Notes: a model not told the origin generated them from the letters alone. A stretch of 64,000 nt of DNA from CAJQGY01 sp964417685 (GCA_964417685.1 CAYQIT010000002.1:147918-211917); one strand, 5' to 3'; shown: positions 33,865-42,663, numbered from the stretch's first letter. Made by a program: numbers and translations.

Positions 33865-33893
33865 TTGACAGAATAATGCTTGGATAGTTTAAA
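33865..33893 (+). promoter_or_regulatory. candidate promoter for the AI-2E-family permease gene
   Basis: A consensus -35 TTGACA (33865-33870) is followed 17 bp later by TTTAAA (33888-33893) or, 19 bp later, by TAAAAT (33890-33895). It lies 19-25 bp before the ATG at 33912. Confidence 0.4.
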
Positions 33894-33911
33894 ATTTAAT
33901 GAACTTAACAA

Positions 33912-34967
33912 ATGATTGAAAAGCTTAATAATTTTCTTAAAAAAATATTTATTAATGATGAGACTATAGTTTTTTCATTAATGTTAATAGCAACTTTGGT
34001 TGTTCTTAACTATTTTGGCTCAATTTTAACTCCTTTCTTGGTGAGTATAATTGTCGCCTATCTTCTTGTAGGTCTTCAAAGAAAATTAGAATCATTTGGT
34101 TTAAGAAGCTTATGGGCCTTAATAGCTACGTTCACCATATTTATAATCGTTGGAGCTGCATTATTGATATGGCTTTTACCAATTTTATACTCTCAATTGC
34201 AACTTTTAGTTTTAGAAACGCCTGGGCTTCTTAATGATTTTTTTGCATTTATATCTCAACTTCAGACCTCTTATCCTGACTTGGTAAGTTCCGATCAAAT
34301 AGCTGCATTTTTTCAATCAGTTTCATCTGAAATAACACAAATTGCTCAAAATATTGTTAAATCTTCTATATCTGGCATACAGAGTGCAATTACTGTTTTA
34401 ATTTATATACTGTTATTTCCCATATTGGTGTATTTCTTTTTATTTGATCGCAGTCAAATACTCAACGGGTTCTTAAAAATAATTCCTGGCGAAAGAAAAA
34501 TGTTATACAAAATCTGGGAAGAAATGGATGTGCAATTAAGCAATTATGTTAGAGGTAAAACTCTTGAAATTTTTATAGTCGGAATAAGTGCTGCAATAAT
34601 TTTCTCTTTTATTGGGTTAAATTACACGGCTCTGTTATCTGTTTTGGTTGGTTTATCTGTTGTTATTCCATATGTCGGAGCATTTGCTGTTACGGTCCCA
34701 ATTGTGATTATAGGCTTGATCCAATTTGGATTAACTTTTGATTTTTGGTTACTGATCACTCTTTATTTGATTCTTCAAATACTTGATGGAAATTTACTCG
34801 TACCAATAATATTTTCTGATGCGGTAAAATTACATCCAGTTGTTATTATTTTAGCAGTATTTGTTTTTGGAAGTATGTTCGGTTTCTGGGGTGTATTTTT
34901 TGCTATACCGATTGCTACATTTGTGAAGGCAGTATGGAATGCTTGGCCATCACAAAGCCTTTCCTAA
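33912..34967 (+). CDS. AI-2E transporter family (PerM/YdiK-type) permease
   Basis: The 351-residue membrane protein has about eight helices: a group near residues 16-85, a central polar region (about 90-150) and a C-terminal group with VVIPYVGAFAVTVPI and the family's conserved LVPIIFSDAVKLHPVVIILAV core (key H-P). Family members were proposed to export autoinducer-2 or act as sodium/proton antiporters; the substrate here is unknown. The stop overlaps the convergent bcp gene by 4 bp. Confidence 0.88.
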   Translation: MIEKLNNFLKKIFINDETIVFSLMLIATLVVLNYFGSILTPFLVSIIVAYLLVGLQRKLESFGLRSLWALIATFTIFIIVGAALLIWLLPILYSQLQLLVLETPGLLNDFFAFISQLQTSYPDLVSSDQIAAFFQSVSSEITQIAQNIVKSSISGIQSAITVLIYILLFPILVYFFLFDRSQILNGFLKIIPGERKMLYKIWEEMDVQLSNYVRGKTLEIFIVGISAAIIFSFIGLNYTALLSVLVGLSVVIPYVGAFAVTVPIVIIGLIQFGLTFDFWLLITLYLILQILDGNLLVPIIFSDAVKLHPVVIILAVFVFGSMFGFWGVFFAIPIATFVKAVWNAWPSQSLS

Positions 34968-35434
34968 TCTAGGCCTTCAATAAAATCTAATACTTCTTGG
35001 GCGTGGCCTTTAACCTTTACTCCTCTCCATTCTCTCAATACTTTTCCAGTTTTACCAATAACAAAAGTACTTCTATCAACACCAATATATTCTCGACCAT
35101 ACATTGACTTAAGTTTCATTACATCAAATGCTTTACATACTTTTTCATCTGGATCAGAAAGCAATTCAAATGGGAAAGATTGCTTTAGTTTAAAGTTTTC
35201 ATGAGATTTAATTGATTCCCTAGATACTCCAATAATTTCTGTATTATTCTTTTTAAATTTTTTGTATAAATCTCTAAAATTTTGACCCTCTGTAGTACAC
35301 CCAGGAGTGCTATCTTTAGGGTAGAAGTACAAAACAAGATTTTCGCCTTTAAAGTCAGAAAGTTTTATTTCTTTATTGCTTGTACAGCTGCCTTTAAAAT
35401 TTGGAGCTTTTTTTCCTTCTAATTGTTTAGTCAT
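34964..35434 (-). CDS. bcp: thiol peroxidase of the Bcp/PrxQ type
   Basis: Thioredoxin-dependent peroxiredoxin of 156 residues that reduces hydrogen and organic peroxides. The peroxidatic Cys46 lies in the motif YPKDSTPGCTTEG. The E. coli-type resolving Cys five residues later is replaced (the sequence reads CTTEGQ), so resolution probably uses another Cys or a partner thiol. C-terminal GVDRSTFVIGKTGKV is typical of the subfamily. It precedes dapA divergently, similar to the bcp-dapA neighbourhood in other gammaproteobacteria. Confidence 0.94.
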   Translation of the reverse strand: MTKQLEGKKAPNFKGSCTSNKEIKLSDFKGENLVLYFYPKDSTPGCTTEGQNFRDLYKKFKKNNTEIIGVSRESIKSHENFKLKQSFPFELLSDPDEKVCKAFDVMKLKSMYGREYIGVDRSTFVIGKTGKVLREWRGVKVKGHAQEVLDFIEGLD

Positions 35435-35503
35435 TTAGTTTCCTTTGTGTAAGATTTAGATGTAAATAGTGTATAGTCCTATTTTTTACTGAAAATATTT
35501 TTG

Positions 35504-36391
35504 ATGCAAGTATTTAACGGAAGTATAGTAGCAATTGTTACGCCGATGATGGCCGATGGTCAAGTTGACTATGAGTCTCTTGAAAATTTAATCGATTGGC
35601 ATATTGCTAGTGGAACCAATGGCATAGTATCTGTTGGCACTACTGGTGAGTCATCAACTCTAGAAATTCAAGAGCATCTGAATGTTATTAAGCACACTAT
35701 TGATTATAGTAATTCAAGAATACCAATAATCGCTGGAACTGGTGGAAATTCTACAAAAGAAGCAATTGATTTAACAGTCGAATCGAAAATCCTTGGAGCT
35801 GATGGAGCTCTTTTAGTAACCCCATATTACAATAAACCTTCTCAGGTAGGTCTAATAAAACACTATGAAGCTGTTGCAGATGCAGTTGATATTCCGCAAA
35901 TTTTATATAACGTCCCAACTAGAACGGCATGTGATTTAGAAGTGGCTTCAACAAGCGTTCTTGCTAATCATAAAAATATAGTTGGTATCAAAGAGGCGCT
36001 TGACGATCCCTATAGAATTAAAGAACTGATAAAAATATCAAACAATATCAATGATTTTATTGTTTTGTCTGGAGATGATCCTACTTTTTTTGATAGCATG
36101 TTAGCTGGATCTCATGGCGTTATATCTGTTGCTGCAAACATCTTCCCCAAAGAAGTATCAAGTATATGCAGGAATGTTTTAGATGGTAATGTTAATGAAG
36201 CAGAAAAACTGAACCTTTTATTATCAAGTTTTTATGATTATCTTTTTGTTGAATCAAACCCAATTCCTGTAAAATGGATGCTAGCTAAAATGGGAAAAAT
36301 AAACAACGCAATTAGACTGCCATTAACTGAATTAAATGAAACTTACCATAATGATATTTTGTCTAAATTAAAAGAACTGGAAATTTTATGA
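35504..36391 (+). CDS. dapA: 4-hydroxy-tetrahydrodipicolinate synthase
   Basis: Condenses pyruvate with aspartate semialdehyde, the first step to diaminopimelate and lysine. The ATG at 35504 is preferred to TTG 35501. The 295 residues include the substrate loop GTTGESSTL, the catalytic Tyr in VTPYYNKPSQ, PQILYNVPTRTACDL and the Schiff-base Lys in VGIKEAL (about residue 163). Feeds peptidoglycan synthesis together with the mur genes at the start of the window. It overlaps bamC by 4 bp. Confidence 0.97.
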   Translation: MQVFNGSIVAIVTPMMADGQVDYESLENLIDWHIASGTNGIVSVGTTGESSTLEIQEHLNVIKHTIDYSNSRIPIIAGTGGNSTKEAIDLTVESKILGADGALLVTPYYNKPSQVGLIKHYEAVADAVDIPQILYNVPTRTACDLEVASTSVLANHKNIVGIKEALDDPYRIKELIKISNNINDFIVLSGDDPTFFDSMLAGSHGVISVAANIFPKEVSSICRNVLDGNVNEAEKLNLLLSSFYDYLFVESNPIPVKWMLAKMGKINNAIRLPLTELNETYHNDILSKLKELEIL

Positions 36392-37380
36392 ATAAAATTA
36401 CATATTTTATAATCATTGTACTAGCTTGCTCATCATGCTCATCAATTTCATCAATGGAAGTTTGGGGAAATGACGATGAAACAGTTTCAGCTGAATACGA
36501 ATTCTTAAAAGAATCCACTGAAGAGCCTCTTAATTTGCCTGAAAACATAGATTTAATTGAATCTGAAGATCATTATCCTTATTTCTCAAATTTTGAGATA
36601 GATGAGAAAGCTGAAATACCCAAACCAAGACAGATCTTTTCCTCAGGAGGGCAAAGTTCAGTTCAGCTCAGAAGACTAGGTGAATTAATGTGGGTATATA
36701 TTGAGACCTTACCTTCAACTACTTGGCCAATATCAAAAAATTATTGGGATACATCGATTTATCCTGTCTTAAGCGCTGATCCAGATTTAGGCGTTATTAA
36801 AATTGATTTTTCGCAAGATCTTATACTTGAAATGAGAATAGAGCATGGAATTAAAGAGGCTTCATCTGAAATATTTTTATTTCAAGTTGAAAAATCATCA
36901 GGAGAGCTTGTTAGTAACCCAGATTTTATTCAGAAAGAGCTAGAAAACGTTGTTGAATACTTAACTGAATCCGTTGGTTCATTTTCAGGTACATCCCTTG
37001 CAGCTCAAAATCTAAATGAAAGAAAAAAGGCAAACATATTTACAGAAAATGGCCAAACTGTCATTGAATTAGATCTTAATTTTGACAGAGCATGGTCCTC
37101 AGTTAGCAGAGCTCTTACTGCTGGAAATATTGTTTCTAATGATCGTGATAGAAGTAACGGTATTTTTTATGTGAGTTATGGAGTAGAGGCTGATGAAGGA
37201 TTTTTCTCATTTCTAGGTTTTAGAAATGTTGACGATGCACCAGATTTTAGTAAAGAAGCTCAATTTGAAATAAATATTACACAGAAAAATAATAAAACCT
37301 ATGTTCGAGCAACATCATTAAATGATAATATACAGGAGTCTGAACAGTTATTATCAAAAATTAACGAATTATTAAGCTAA
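36388..37380 (+). CDS. bamC: outer membrane assembly lipoprotein BamC
   Basis: The 330-residue product has a lipoprotein signal (residues 1 to about 16, with the lipobox around LACSSC) and two repeats of the BamC helix-grip fold: one around residues 95-190, the other around 225-328 (FDRAWSSVSRALTAGNIVSNDRD core and KTYVRATSLND). BamC is the accessory lipoprotein of the BAM complex. dapA-bamC-purC is the E. coli order. It is joined end to end with purC, the stop TAA sharing its last base with the purC ATG. BamB is encoded at 46511. Confidence 0.93.
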   Translation: MNKITYFIIIVLACSSCSSISSMEVWGNDDETVSAEYEFLKESTEEPLNLPENIDLIESEDHYPYFSNFEIDEKAEIPKPRQIFSSGGQSSVQLRRLGELMWVYIETLPSTTWPISKNYWDTSIYPVLSADPDLGVIKIDFSQDLILEMRIEHGIKEASSEIFLFQVEKSSGELVSNPDFIQKELENVVEYLTESVGSFSGTSLAAQNLNERKKANIFTENGQTVIELDLNFDRAWSSVSRALTAGNIVSNDRDRSNGIFYVSYGVEADEGFFSFLGFRNVDDAPDFSKEAQFEINITQKNNKTYVRATSLNDNIQESEQLLSKINELLS

Positions 37381-38102
37381 TGGAAAAAATTAAAGAAATT
37401 ACCTCAGGTAAGGCTAAATCATTATTTACAACAAGTGATGACAAATATCTTGTCATGAACTTTAGAGATGACACATCAGCATTTGATGGTAAAAAGAAGG
37501 AAGCTCTCTTGGGCAAAGGAGCTGTGAACAACCAATTTAATGCATTTATTTTAGAACACCTTGAGAAACATGGTGTATCTACTCATCACATTGAAGTTTT
37601 AAATAGCACAGATTCTCTTGTTCATAAGTTAGAAATGTTTCCAATAGAGTGCGTTATTAGAAATAGGGCATCTGGTTCTATATGTAGAAGACTAGGCACA
37701 GAAGATGGGCTCATTTTAGAATCCCCACTTTTTGAATTCTTTTTAAAGGATGATGATTTAGGTGACCCTCTAATTAACGATGAGCATATTATTTCTTTTG
37801 GTTGGGCAAAAGAAGAACACATTGTTGAGATGAAAAAACTTACATATAAGATAAATGAAGTACTTTCAAAGTTATTTATAGACTCAGGTCTTATTTTAGT
37901 AGATTTTAAAGTAGAGTTTGGGCTATTAGATGGCGAAAAGATTATTCTTGCTGATGAATTCACTCCTGATGGTTGCAGGCTATGGGATGTCGAAACCGGT
38001 AAAAAAATGGATAAAGATAGATTTAGAGAAGGGCTTGGCGATGTTGTTGAGTCATATCATCAAGTTGCAGATAGATTGGGTATGAATATTAAACTTGACT
38101 AA
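37380..38102 (+). CDS. purC: SAICAR synthetase (purine biosynthesis)
   Basis: Phosphoribosylaminoimidazole-succinocarboxamide synthase, joining aspartate to CAIR. The 240 residues start with KIKEITSGKAKSLF and contain FRDDTSAFDGKKK, VIRNRASGSICRRLG, KVEFGL and ILADEFTPDGCRLWD, all family hallmarks. The length equals that of E. coli PurC (237). The stop codon at 38100-38102 lies inside the IscR operator of the next gene. Confidence 0.97.
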   Translation: MEKIKEITSGKAKSLFTTSDDKYLVMNFRDDTSAFDGKKKEALLGKGAVNNQFNAFILEHLEKHGVSTHHIEVLNSTDSLVHKLEMFPIECVIRNRASGSICRRLGTEDGLILESPLFEFFLKDDDLGDPLINDEHIISFGWAKEEHIVEMKKLTYKINEVLSKLFIDSGLILVDFKVEFGLLDGEKIILADEFTPDGCRLWDVETGKKMDKDRFREGLGDVVESYHQVADRLGMNIKLD

Positions 38103-38115
38103 AACAGTCAGGTAT
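38091..38115 (+). promoter_or_regulatory. type 1 IscR-binding site
   Basis: Read against the type 1 consensus ATASYYGACTRWWWYAGTC plus RRSTAT, 24 of 25 positions match (the second base is A, not T). The core is GACT (38097-38100), five bases AAAAC, then AGTC (38106-38109). It covers the -35 and spacer of the iscR promoter, the expected place for autorepression by [2Fe-2S]-IscR. Confidence 0.9.
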
Positions 38116-38122
38116 TTATAAT
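38095..38122 (+). promoter_or_regulatory. iscR promoter
   Basis: TTGACT (38095-38100) and a consensus TATAAT (38117-38122) are 16 bp apart. The expected transcription start falls at about 38129, the first base of the iscR GTG, so the transcript would be leaderless. Confidence 0.7.
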
Positions 38123-38128
38123 TCATGC

Positions 38129-38563
38129 GTGAAACTCACCACAAGAAGTAAATATGCAGTCACTGCATTAACAGAACTCTATTCTCTTGAAGAGAATGGA
38201 CCTGTTTCTCTTACCGATATATCAAATATTCAAAAGATTGACTTATCTTACCTTGAGCAACTATTTAGAAAGCTAAGATTGGCTGGTATTGTTACAAGTG
38301 TGAGAGGCAGGAATGGCGGCTATATTTATGCAAAAAGCATTGACTCAATAACTATCAAAGATGTTATGGATGCGGTAGATGAGGATTTGGATGCAACTAA
38401 TTGTCATGGAACACACTCATGCAATGATGGAAAGCAATGCAAAACACATAATTTATGGAATGGTCTAAATAATTTAGTAGATGATTATCTTAATCAAATT
38501 ACCATTAGCAACCTTGTTAAAAACGAAAGTGAGCCATATATAAAACTAAGAGAGATTGTTTAA
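38129..38563 (+). CDS. iscR: Fe-S cluster-sensing transcription regulator IscR
   Basis: Rrf2-family winged-helix repressor of the isc operon. The GTG start is supported by alignment of the N-terminus (KLTTRSKYAVTAL) with E. coli IscR. The 144 residues carry the cluster ligands Cys92, Cys98, Cys104 and His107 at the same numbers as in E. coli. The recognition helix is in LSYLEQLFRKLR. No Shine-Dalgarno is visible. The operator just upstream indicates autoregulation. iscS follows 2 bp later. Confidence 0.96.
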   Translation: MKLTTRSKYAVTALTELYSLEENGPVSLTDISNIQKIDLSYLEQLFRKLRLAGIVTSVRGRNGGYIYAKSIDSITIKDVMDAVDEDLDATNCHGTHSCNDGKQCKTHNLWNGLNNLVDDYLNQITISNLVKNESEPYIKLREIV

Positions 38564-38565
38564 AT

Positions 38566-39789
38566 ATGAAAGAAGATAGAAGTACCATATATTTAGATTA
38601 CGCATCAACTACTCCAGTTGATCCGCGAGTAGCAGAAAAAATGATGCAATATCTAACTTTTGATGGAGAATTTGGTAATCCAGCATCTCGTTCCCACAGA
38701 TTTGGATGGAAAGCTGATGAAGCTGTTGAAGAAGCAAGATCTCATGTAGCTAATTTAGTGAATTGTGATCCAAGAGAAATAGTATGGACCTCTGGGGCAA
38801 CTGAGGCTGATAATCTTGCGGTAAAAGGTATTGCAAGATTCTATAAGACAAAAGGGAATCATATAATTACATCAAAAATAGAACATAAAGCTGTTTTAGA
38901 TCCATGTAGGCAATTAGAGCGAGAAGGTTTTGAGGTAACCTATCTTGAACCAAATGATGGAGGCATCATTACATCTGATGCTATAAAAGCTGCGATAAAA
39001 GACTCAACAATACTTGTTTCTATAATGCATATAAATAACGAATTAGGAACTCTTAATGATATTGCTTCAATAGGTGAACTCACTCGTTCAAAAGGAATTT
39101 TCTTTCATGTTGATGCAGCTCAAAGCACTGGTAAAGTTAATATAGATCTTGAACAGTTACCTGTAGACTTAATGTCCTTTTCAGCTCATAAGACTTATGG
39201 ACCAAAAGGTGTAGGAGCCCTTTTTGTTAGAAGAAAACCAAGAGTTAGAATAGAAGCTCAAATTCACGGGGGCGGACACGAAAGAGGTATGAGATCAGGA
39301 ACATTACCCACTCATCAGCTGGTTGGAATGGGAGAAGCATTTAGAATTGCTAAAGAGGATATGAATAAAGATCTCAAAAAAATACAAAAATTTCACGATA
39401 TGTTCTTGGATGAGGTTAATAACATAGAGCATGTGTATCTCAATGGAGATATAAATAATAAAGTACCTAACATTTTGAATGTTAGTTTTAATTTTGTAGA
39501 AGGAGAATCTCTTATTATGGGTCTCAAAGACATTGCTGTCTCATCTGGTTCTGCGTGCACATCTGCCAGTTTAGAGCCCTCATATGTATTAAGGGCATTG
39601 GGAAGAAAAGATGAGTTAGCACATAGCTCTATAAGATTTTCATTTGGTAGGTTTACAAATCAAGATGAGGTTGAAAGAACCCTTTCTATTCTAAAAAATG
39701 TCGTTGAAAGACTTAGAGAACTTTCTCCATTGTGGGAAATGCATCTAGATGGCATTGATTTAGATACAGTAGAATGGAATACACATTAA
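38566..39789 (+). CDS. iscS: cysteine desulfurase IscS
   Basis: PLP enzyme that takes sulfur from cysteine for Fe-S clusters and tRNA thiolation. The 407 residues include IYLDYASTTPVDPRV, TSGATEADN, the PLP Lys in SFSAHKTYGPKG, the catalytic Cys loop in SSGSACTSASLEPSYVL core, and SIRFSFGRFT. The C-terminus ends with HLDGIDLDTVEWNTH-type residues typical of the proteobacterial IscS that docks IscU. Second gene of the isc operon. Confidence 0.97.
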   Translation: MKEDRSTIYLDYASTTPVDPRVAEKMMQYLTFDGEFGNPASRSHRFGWKADEAVEEARSHVANLVNCDPREIVWTSGATEADNLAVKGIARFYKTKGNHIITSKIEHKAVLDPCRQLEREGFEVTYLEPNDGGIITSDAIKAAIKDSTILVSIMHINNELGTLNDIASIGELTRSKGIFFHVDAAQSTGKVNIDLEQLPVDLMSFSAHKTYGPKGVGALFVRRKPRVRIEAQIHGGGHERGMRSGTLPTHQLVGMGEAFRIAKEDMNKDLKKIQKFHDMFLDEVNNIEHVYLNGDINNKVPNILNVSFNFVEGESLIMGLKDIAVSSGSACTSASLEPSYVLRALGRKDELAHSSIRFSFGRFTNQDEVERTLSILKNVVERLRELSPLWEMHLDGIDLDTVEWNTH

Positions 39790-39802
39790 AAGGTAGGAAA
39801 GT

Positions 39803-40207
39803 ATGGCATATAGCAAAAAAGTAGTAGATAAATTTGAGGATACTTTAAATAATCCTGAGGCATTTAAAGTTGGTAGGTTTGATCCGTCTGAATTAAATGT
39901 AGGTACTGGCATGGTTGGAGCTCCAGCTTGCGGTGATGTGATGAAACTTCAAATAAAATGTGAACCAAAGGGAAATACACACGTCATAAAAGATGTGAAA
40001 TTTAAAACATACGGTTGTGGATCTGCAATTGCATCTTCTAGTGAACTTGTAGATATGCTAATTGGAAAAACTCTTGAAGAAGCAAAAGCAATTAAAAACA
40101 TTGAAATAGTTGAAGCGCTTGAATTGCCTCCGATTAAGATTCATTGCTCAGTTCTAGCTGAAGATTCTATTAGACAAGCTATTGAAGATTACGAATCAAA
40201 ACAATAA
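39803..40207 (+). CDS. iscU: Fe-S cluster assembly scaffold IscU
   Basis: Scaffold protein of 134 residues with the three cluster cysteines in GAPACGDVMKL, FKTYGCGSAIASSS and IHCSVLAEDSI. The E. coli LPPVK loop recognised by the chaperone HscA reads LPPIK here (in LELPPIKIHCS), so the chaperone-binding motif is largely retained although hscA is absent from the operon. An AGG ribosome site is present 10 bp upstream. Confidence 0.97.
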   Translation: MAYSKKVVDKFEDTLNNPEAFKVGRFDPSELNVGTGMVGAPACGDVMKLQIKCEPKGNTHVIKDVKFKTYGCGSAIASSSELVDMLIGKTLEEAKAIKNIEIVEALELPPIKIHCSVLAEDSIRQAIEDYESKQ

Positions 40208-40219
40208 ATCCAAAAAATA

Positions 40220-40561
40220 ATGGAAAAATTTGATCCTAATACAATTACTTTTTCTGATGCTGCTTTAAATCATTTTATTTCTAGTCTTGCTGATAGAGGC
40301 CATGGCTATGGTATAAAAATTGGAGTTAAAGAAGCTGGATGTAGTGGCTATGAGTATTTCTTTAATTTTGCTGATGAGGTGAATCCAGCAGATTATGTCT
40401 TTAATGAAAATGGCTGCAGAATATATATTGATAAAGAAAGCTTAAAATTCTTATCAGGAAGTAAAGTTGATTTCACTAAAGATGGCCTAAATTCAGGTAT
40501 AAAATTTATTAACCCTAATGCAAAAGCAGTTTGCGGTTGTGGCGAAAGCTTCACTATCTAA
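40220..40561 (+). CDS. iscA: A-type Fe-S carrier IscA
   Basis: Carrier that passes clusters from IscU to apo-targets. The 113-residue protein has the three conserved cysteines: one in EAGCSGYEY and two in the C-terminal VCGCGESFTI. The preceding FSDAALNHFISSL region is family-like. It is joined to fdx with no gap (TAA then ATG). hscB and hscA, normally between iscA and fdx, are not here. Confidence 0.95.
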   Translation: MEKFDPNTITFSDAALNHFISSLADRGHGYGIKIGVKEAGCSGYEYFFNFADEVNPADYVFNENGCRIYIDKESLKFLSGSKVDFTKDGLNSGIKFINPNAKAVCGCGESFTI

Positions 40562-40900
40562 ATGACAAAAATAAAAATTTTACCTCATCACGAAATTTGT
40601 CCAAATGGTGCATTAATTGAATGTAAAGACGGGGAAACCATTTGCGAAGCTGCTCTTCGTAATGGCATTAGAATAGAGCACGCATGTGAGATGTCATGTG
40701 CATGCACCACATGCCATGTGGTTGTAAGGAAAGGATTTAATTCTTTGGTTGATGCCGAAGATGCCGAAGAAGATTTATTAGACAAGGCATGGGGGTTAGA
40801 ACAAAATTCTAGGTTAAGCTGTCAGGTAATTCCTGCTAATGATGATTTAGAAGTTGAAATCCCAAAATATAACATCAACCAGGTATCTGAAGATCATTAA
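40562..40900 (+). CDS. fdx: [2Fe-2S] ferredoxin of the isc system
   Basis: Electron donor for cluster assembly. The 112 residues show the adrenodoxin-type ligand pattern: HACEMSCACTTCHVVV (C-x5-C-x2-C) and the fourth Cys in RLSCQV. The N-terminus (KIKILPHHEICPNG) matches proteobacterial Fdx. It starts the base after the iscA stop and its stop TAA shares one base with the iscX ATG. Confidence 0.96.
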   Translation: MTKIKILPHHEICPNGALIECKDGETICEAALRNGIRIEHACEMSCACTTCHVVVRKGFNSLVDAEDAEEDLLDKAWGLEQNSRLSCQVIPANDDLEVEIPKYNINQVSEDH

Positions 40901-41106
40901 TGGATAACAATTTAGATTGGAAAGATTTCCAAGAAATTTCAATAACACTTTATGAGGAATTTCCTGATATTGACCCTCAATGGATATCTTTTCCTGACCT
41001 TCATTCCAAAATTTGTAATCTAGATAATTTTATTGGTGATCCTAAAAAATCTAATGAAAAAATTTTAGAAGCAATTCAGATGTTATGGATAGAAGAATTT
41101 GAATAA
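40900..41106 (+). CDS. iscX: IscX, small acidic isc-operon protein
   Basis: The 68-residue acidic protein begins LDWKDFQEISITLYEEFPDIDP and ends LEAIQMLWIEEF, closely like E. coli IscX. IscX binds IscS and iron and modulates cluster assembly. It is the last gene of the isc set; ndk starts 45 bp later, and the same strand and Pseudomonas-like order suggest read-through. Confidence 0.95.
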   Translation: MDNNLDWKDFQEISITLYEEFPDIDPQWISFPDLHSKICNLDNFIGDPKKSNEKILEAIQMLWIEEFE

Positions 41107-41151
41107 CTCCAATATAATACGGAAAATTTTAACTTTATAAGGATAAATATA

Positions 41152-41577
41152 ATGTCAAAAGAAAGAACTTTATCAATTATCAAACCAGATGCAGTGTCTA
41201 AAAATGTTATTGGAAAAATAATATCTAGATTCGAAGATAATGGCTTAAAAATTGTTGCAGCAAAGTTAATCCAATTAGATGATGCATTAGCTTCAGGTTT
41301 TTATGCCGAGCACGAAGGCAGACCTTTCTTTAATGACCTTAAAAACTTTATGACATCTGGACCAGTATTTGTTCAAGTGCTTGAAGGGGAAAATGCTGTA
41401 TTGAAGAACAGAGAGCTTATGGGTAGCACAAACCCACAAGAAGCAGAGCCTGGAACTATAAGAGCTGATTTTGCTAAAAGTATTGATGCTAATGCGGTTC
41501 ACGGGTCTGATTCATTAGAAAGTGCAGCTAGGGAGATAGACTATTTTTTCAAAGAAGAAGAAATAATGTCATTATAA
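41152..41577 (+). CDS. ndk: nucleoside diphosphate kinase
   Basis: Balances NTP pools by phosphate transfer through a phospho-His. The 141 residues have TLSIIKPDAVSKN at the N-terminus, the STNPQEAEPGTIRADF segment and the active-site His in NAVHGSDSLESA. The length is typical (E. coli 143). An AAGGA site precedes the ATG. It lies between iscX and rlmN as in Pseudomonas. Confidence 0.97.
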   Translation: MSKERTLSIIKPDAVSKNVIGKIISRFEDNGLKIVAAKLIQLDDALASGFYAEHEGRPFFNDLKNFMTSGPVFVQVLEGENAVLKNRELMGSTNPQEAEPGTIRADFAKSIDANAVHGSDSLESAAREIDYFFKEEEIMSL

Positions 41578-41580
41578 GTT

Positions 41581-42663
41581 TTGGCTAATAAAAAAAATCT
41601 TCTTGGTTGCTCACTGAGATCTCTTGAAGATTTTTTTAAATCTCTTGATGAGCCATCCTTTAGAGCAAAACAATTATCAAAATGGATACATCAGAAAGGT
41701 GTAATTGACTTCAATTTAATGACAGACTTTAACAAAGATTTAAGGTCTAAACTTATAGAAGTTGCTATCATCAAACCGCCCAAAATAGAGGAAACTCATA
41801 TTTCTTCTGAAGGCACTAAGAAGTATTTAGTAAAACTTGAATCTGGAACCATGGTTGAAATGGTTAGAATTCCAGAGAAAAAAAGAACTACATTGTGTAT
41901 TTCTTCTCAAGCTGGTTGCGCACTTCAATGCACATTCTGTGCAACAGGAGCCCAGGGGTTTGAAAAGAATCTTACTTCTGATGAAATTATTGGTCAGCTA
42001 TGGCTTGCAAATTTTGCTGATGAAAATCCTATTAATATTACAAATGTAGTTTTCATGGGGATGGGTGAACCTCTCTTGAATTTTTATCCAGTTATAGAAT
42101 CAGCAAAAATTATGAAAGATCAGCATGCTTATGGCCTTTCAAGAAAGAGAATTACTATTAGTACCTCAGGCATAGTTCCATTTATTGAAAAACTTCCTGA
42201 GAACATAGATGCTTCTTTAGCTATATCACTTCATGCGCCAAACAATGAGCTCAGAGACGAGATCGTACCAATTAATAAAAAGTATCCTATTGATAGACTT
42301 ATCAAGTCATGTAAAGACTTTGTTGCTTATTACGATGGTAAAAGAAATATAACTATAGAATATATTCTTATAGATGGAGTTAATGACTCAAAAGAATTAG
42401 CACTGCAACTAAGCAAATTACTTTCTGGCCTCTCATGCAAGATTAATCTTATACCTTTCAATCCATTTGATGGGTGTGATTATCAAAGATCAACATCAAG
42501 AAATATTGAAAAATTTAAAAATATATTAGTTGATAAAGGGTTTATTACAACTTTAAGAATTACGCGAGGTGATGCTATAGATGGAGCTTGCGGTCAGCTT
42601 GTTGGTAAACTTAAAAATTCAATAAAAGGCAAAAATCTTATTGCTCATAGGACAATTTCATGA
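41581..42663 (+). CDS. rlmN: dual-specificity rRNA/tRNA methyltransferase RlmN (radical SAM)
   Basis: Methylates C2 of A2503 in 23S rRNA and A37 in some tRNAs. The 360 residues carry the radical SAM cysteines in CALQCTFCATG, GMGEPLLN, and the resolving Cys in GACGQL near the C-terminus. The TTG start is the first possible start after the ndk stop and gives the expected N-terminus (NLLGCSLRSLEDFF); there is no visible ribosome site. It overlaps rodZ by 4 bp. pilF, often found here, is absent. Confidence 0.96.
   Translation: MANKKNLLGCSLRSLEDFFKSLDEPSFRAKQLSKWIHQKGVIDFNLMTDFNKDLRSKLIEVAIIKPPKIEETHISSEGTKKYLVKLESGTMVEMVRIPEKKRTTLCISSQAGCALQCTFCATGAQGFEKNLTSDEIIGQLWLANFADENPINITNVVFMGMGEPLLNFYPVIESAKIMKDQHAYGLSRKRITISTSGIVPFIEKLPENIDASLAISLHAPNNELRDEIVPINKKYPIDRLIKSCKDFVAYYDGKRNITIEYILIDGVNDSKELALQLSKLLSGLSCKINLIPFNPFDGCDYQRSTSRNIEKFKNILVDKGFITTLRITRGDAIDGACGQLVGKLKNSIKGKNLIAHRTIS

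Noticed and set aside
37622..37963. 113-residue open frame on the minus strand within purC
   Set aside because: Antisense to conserved purC motifs, with no homology or promoter seen.
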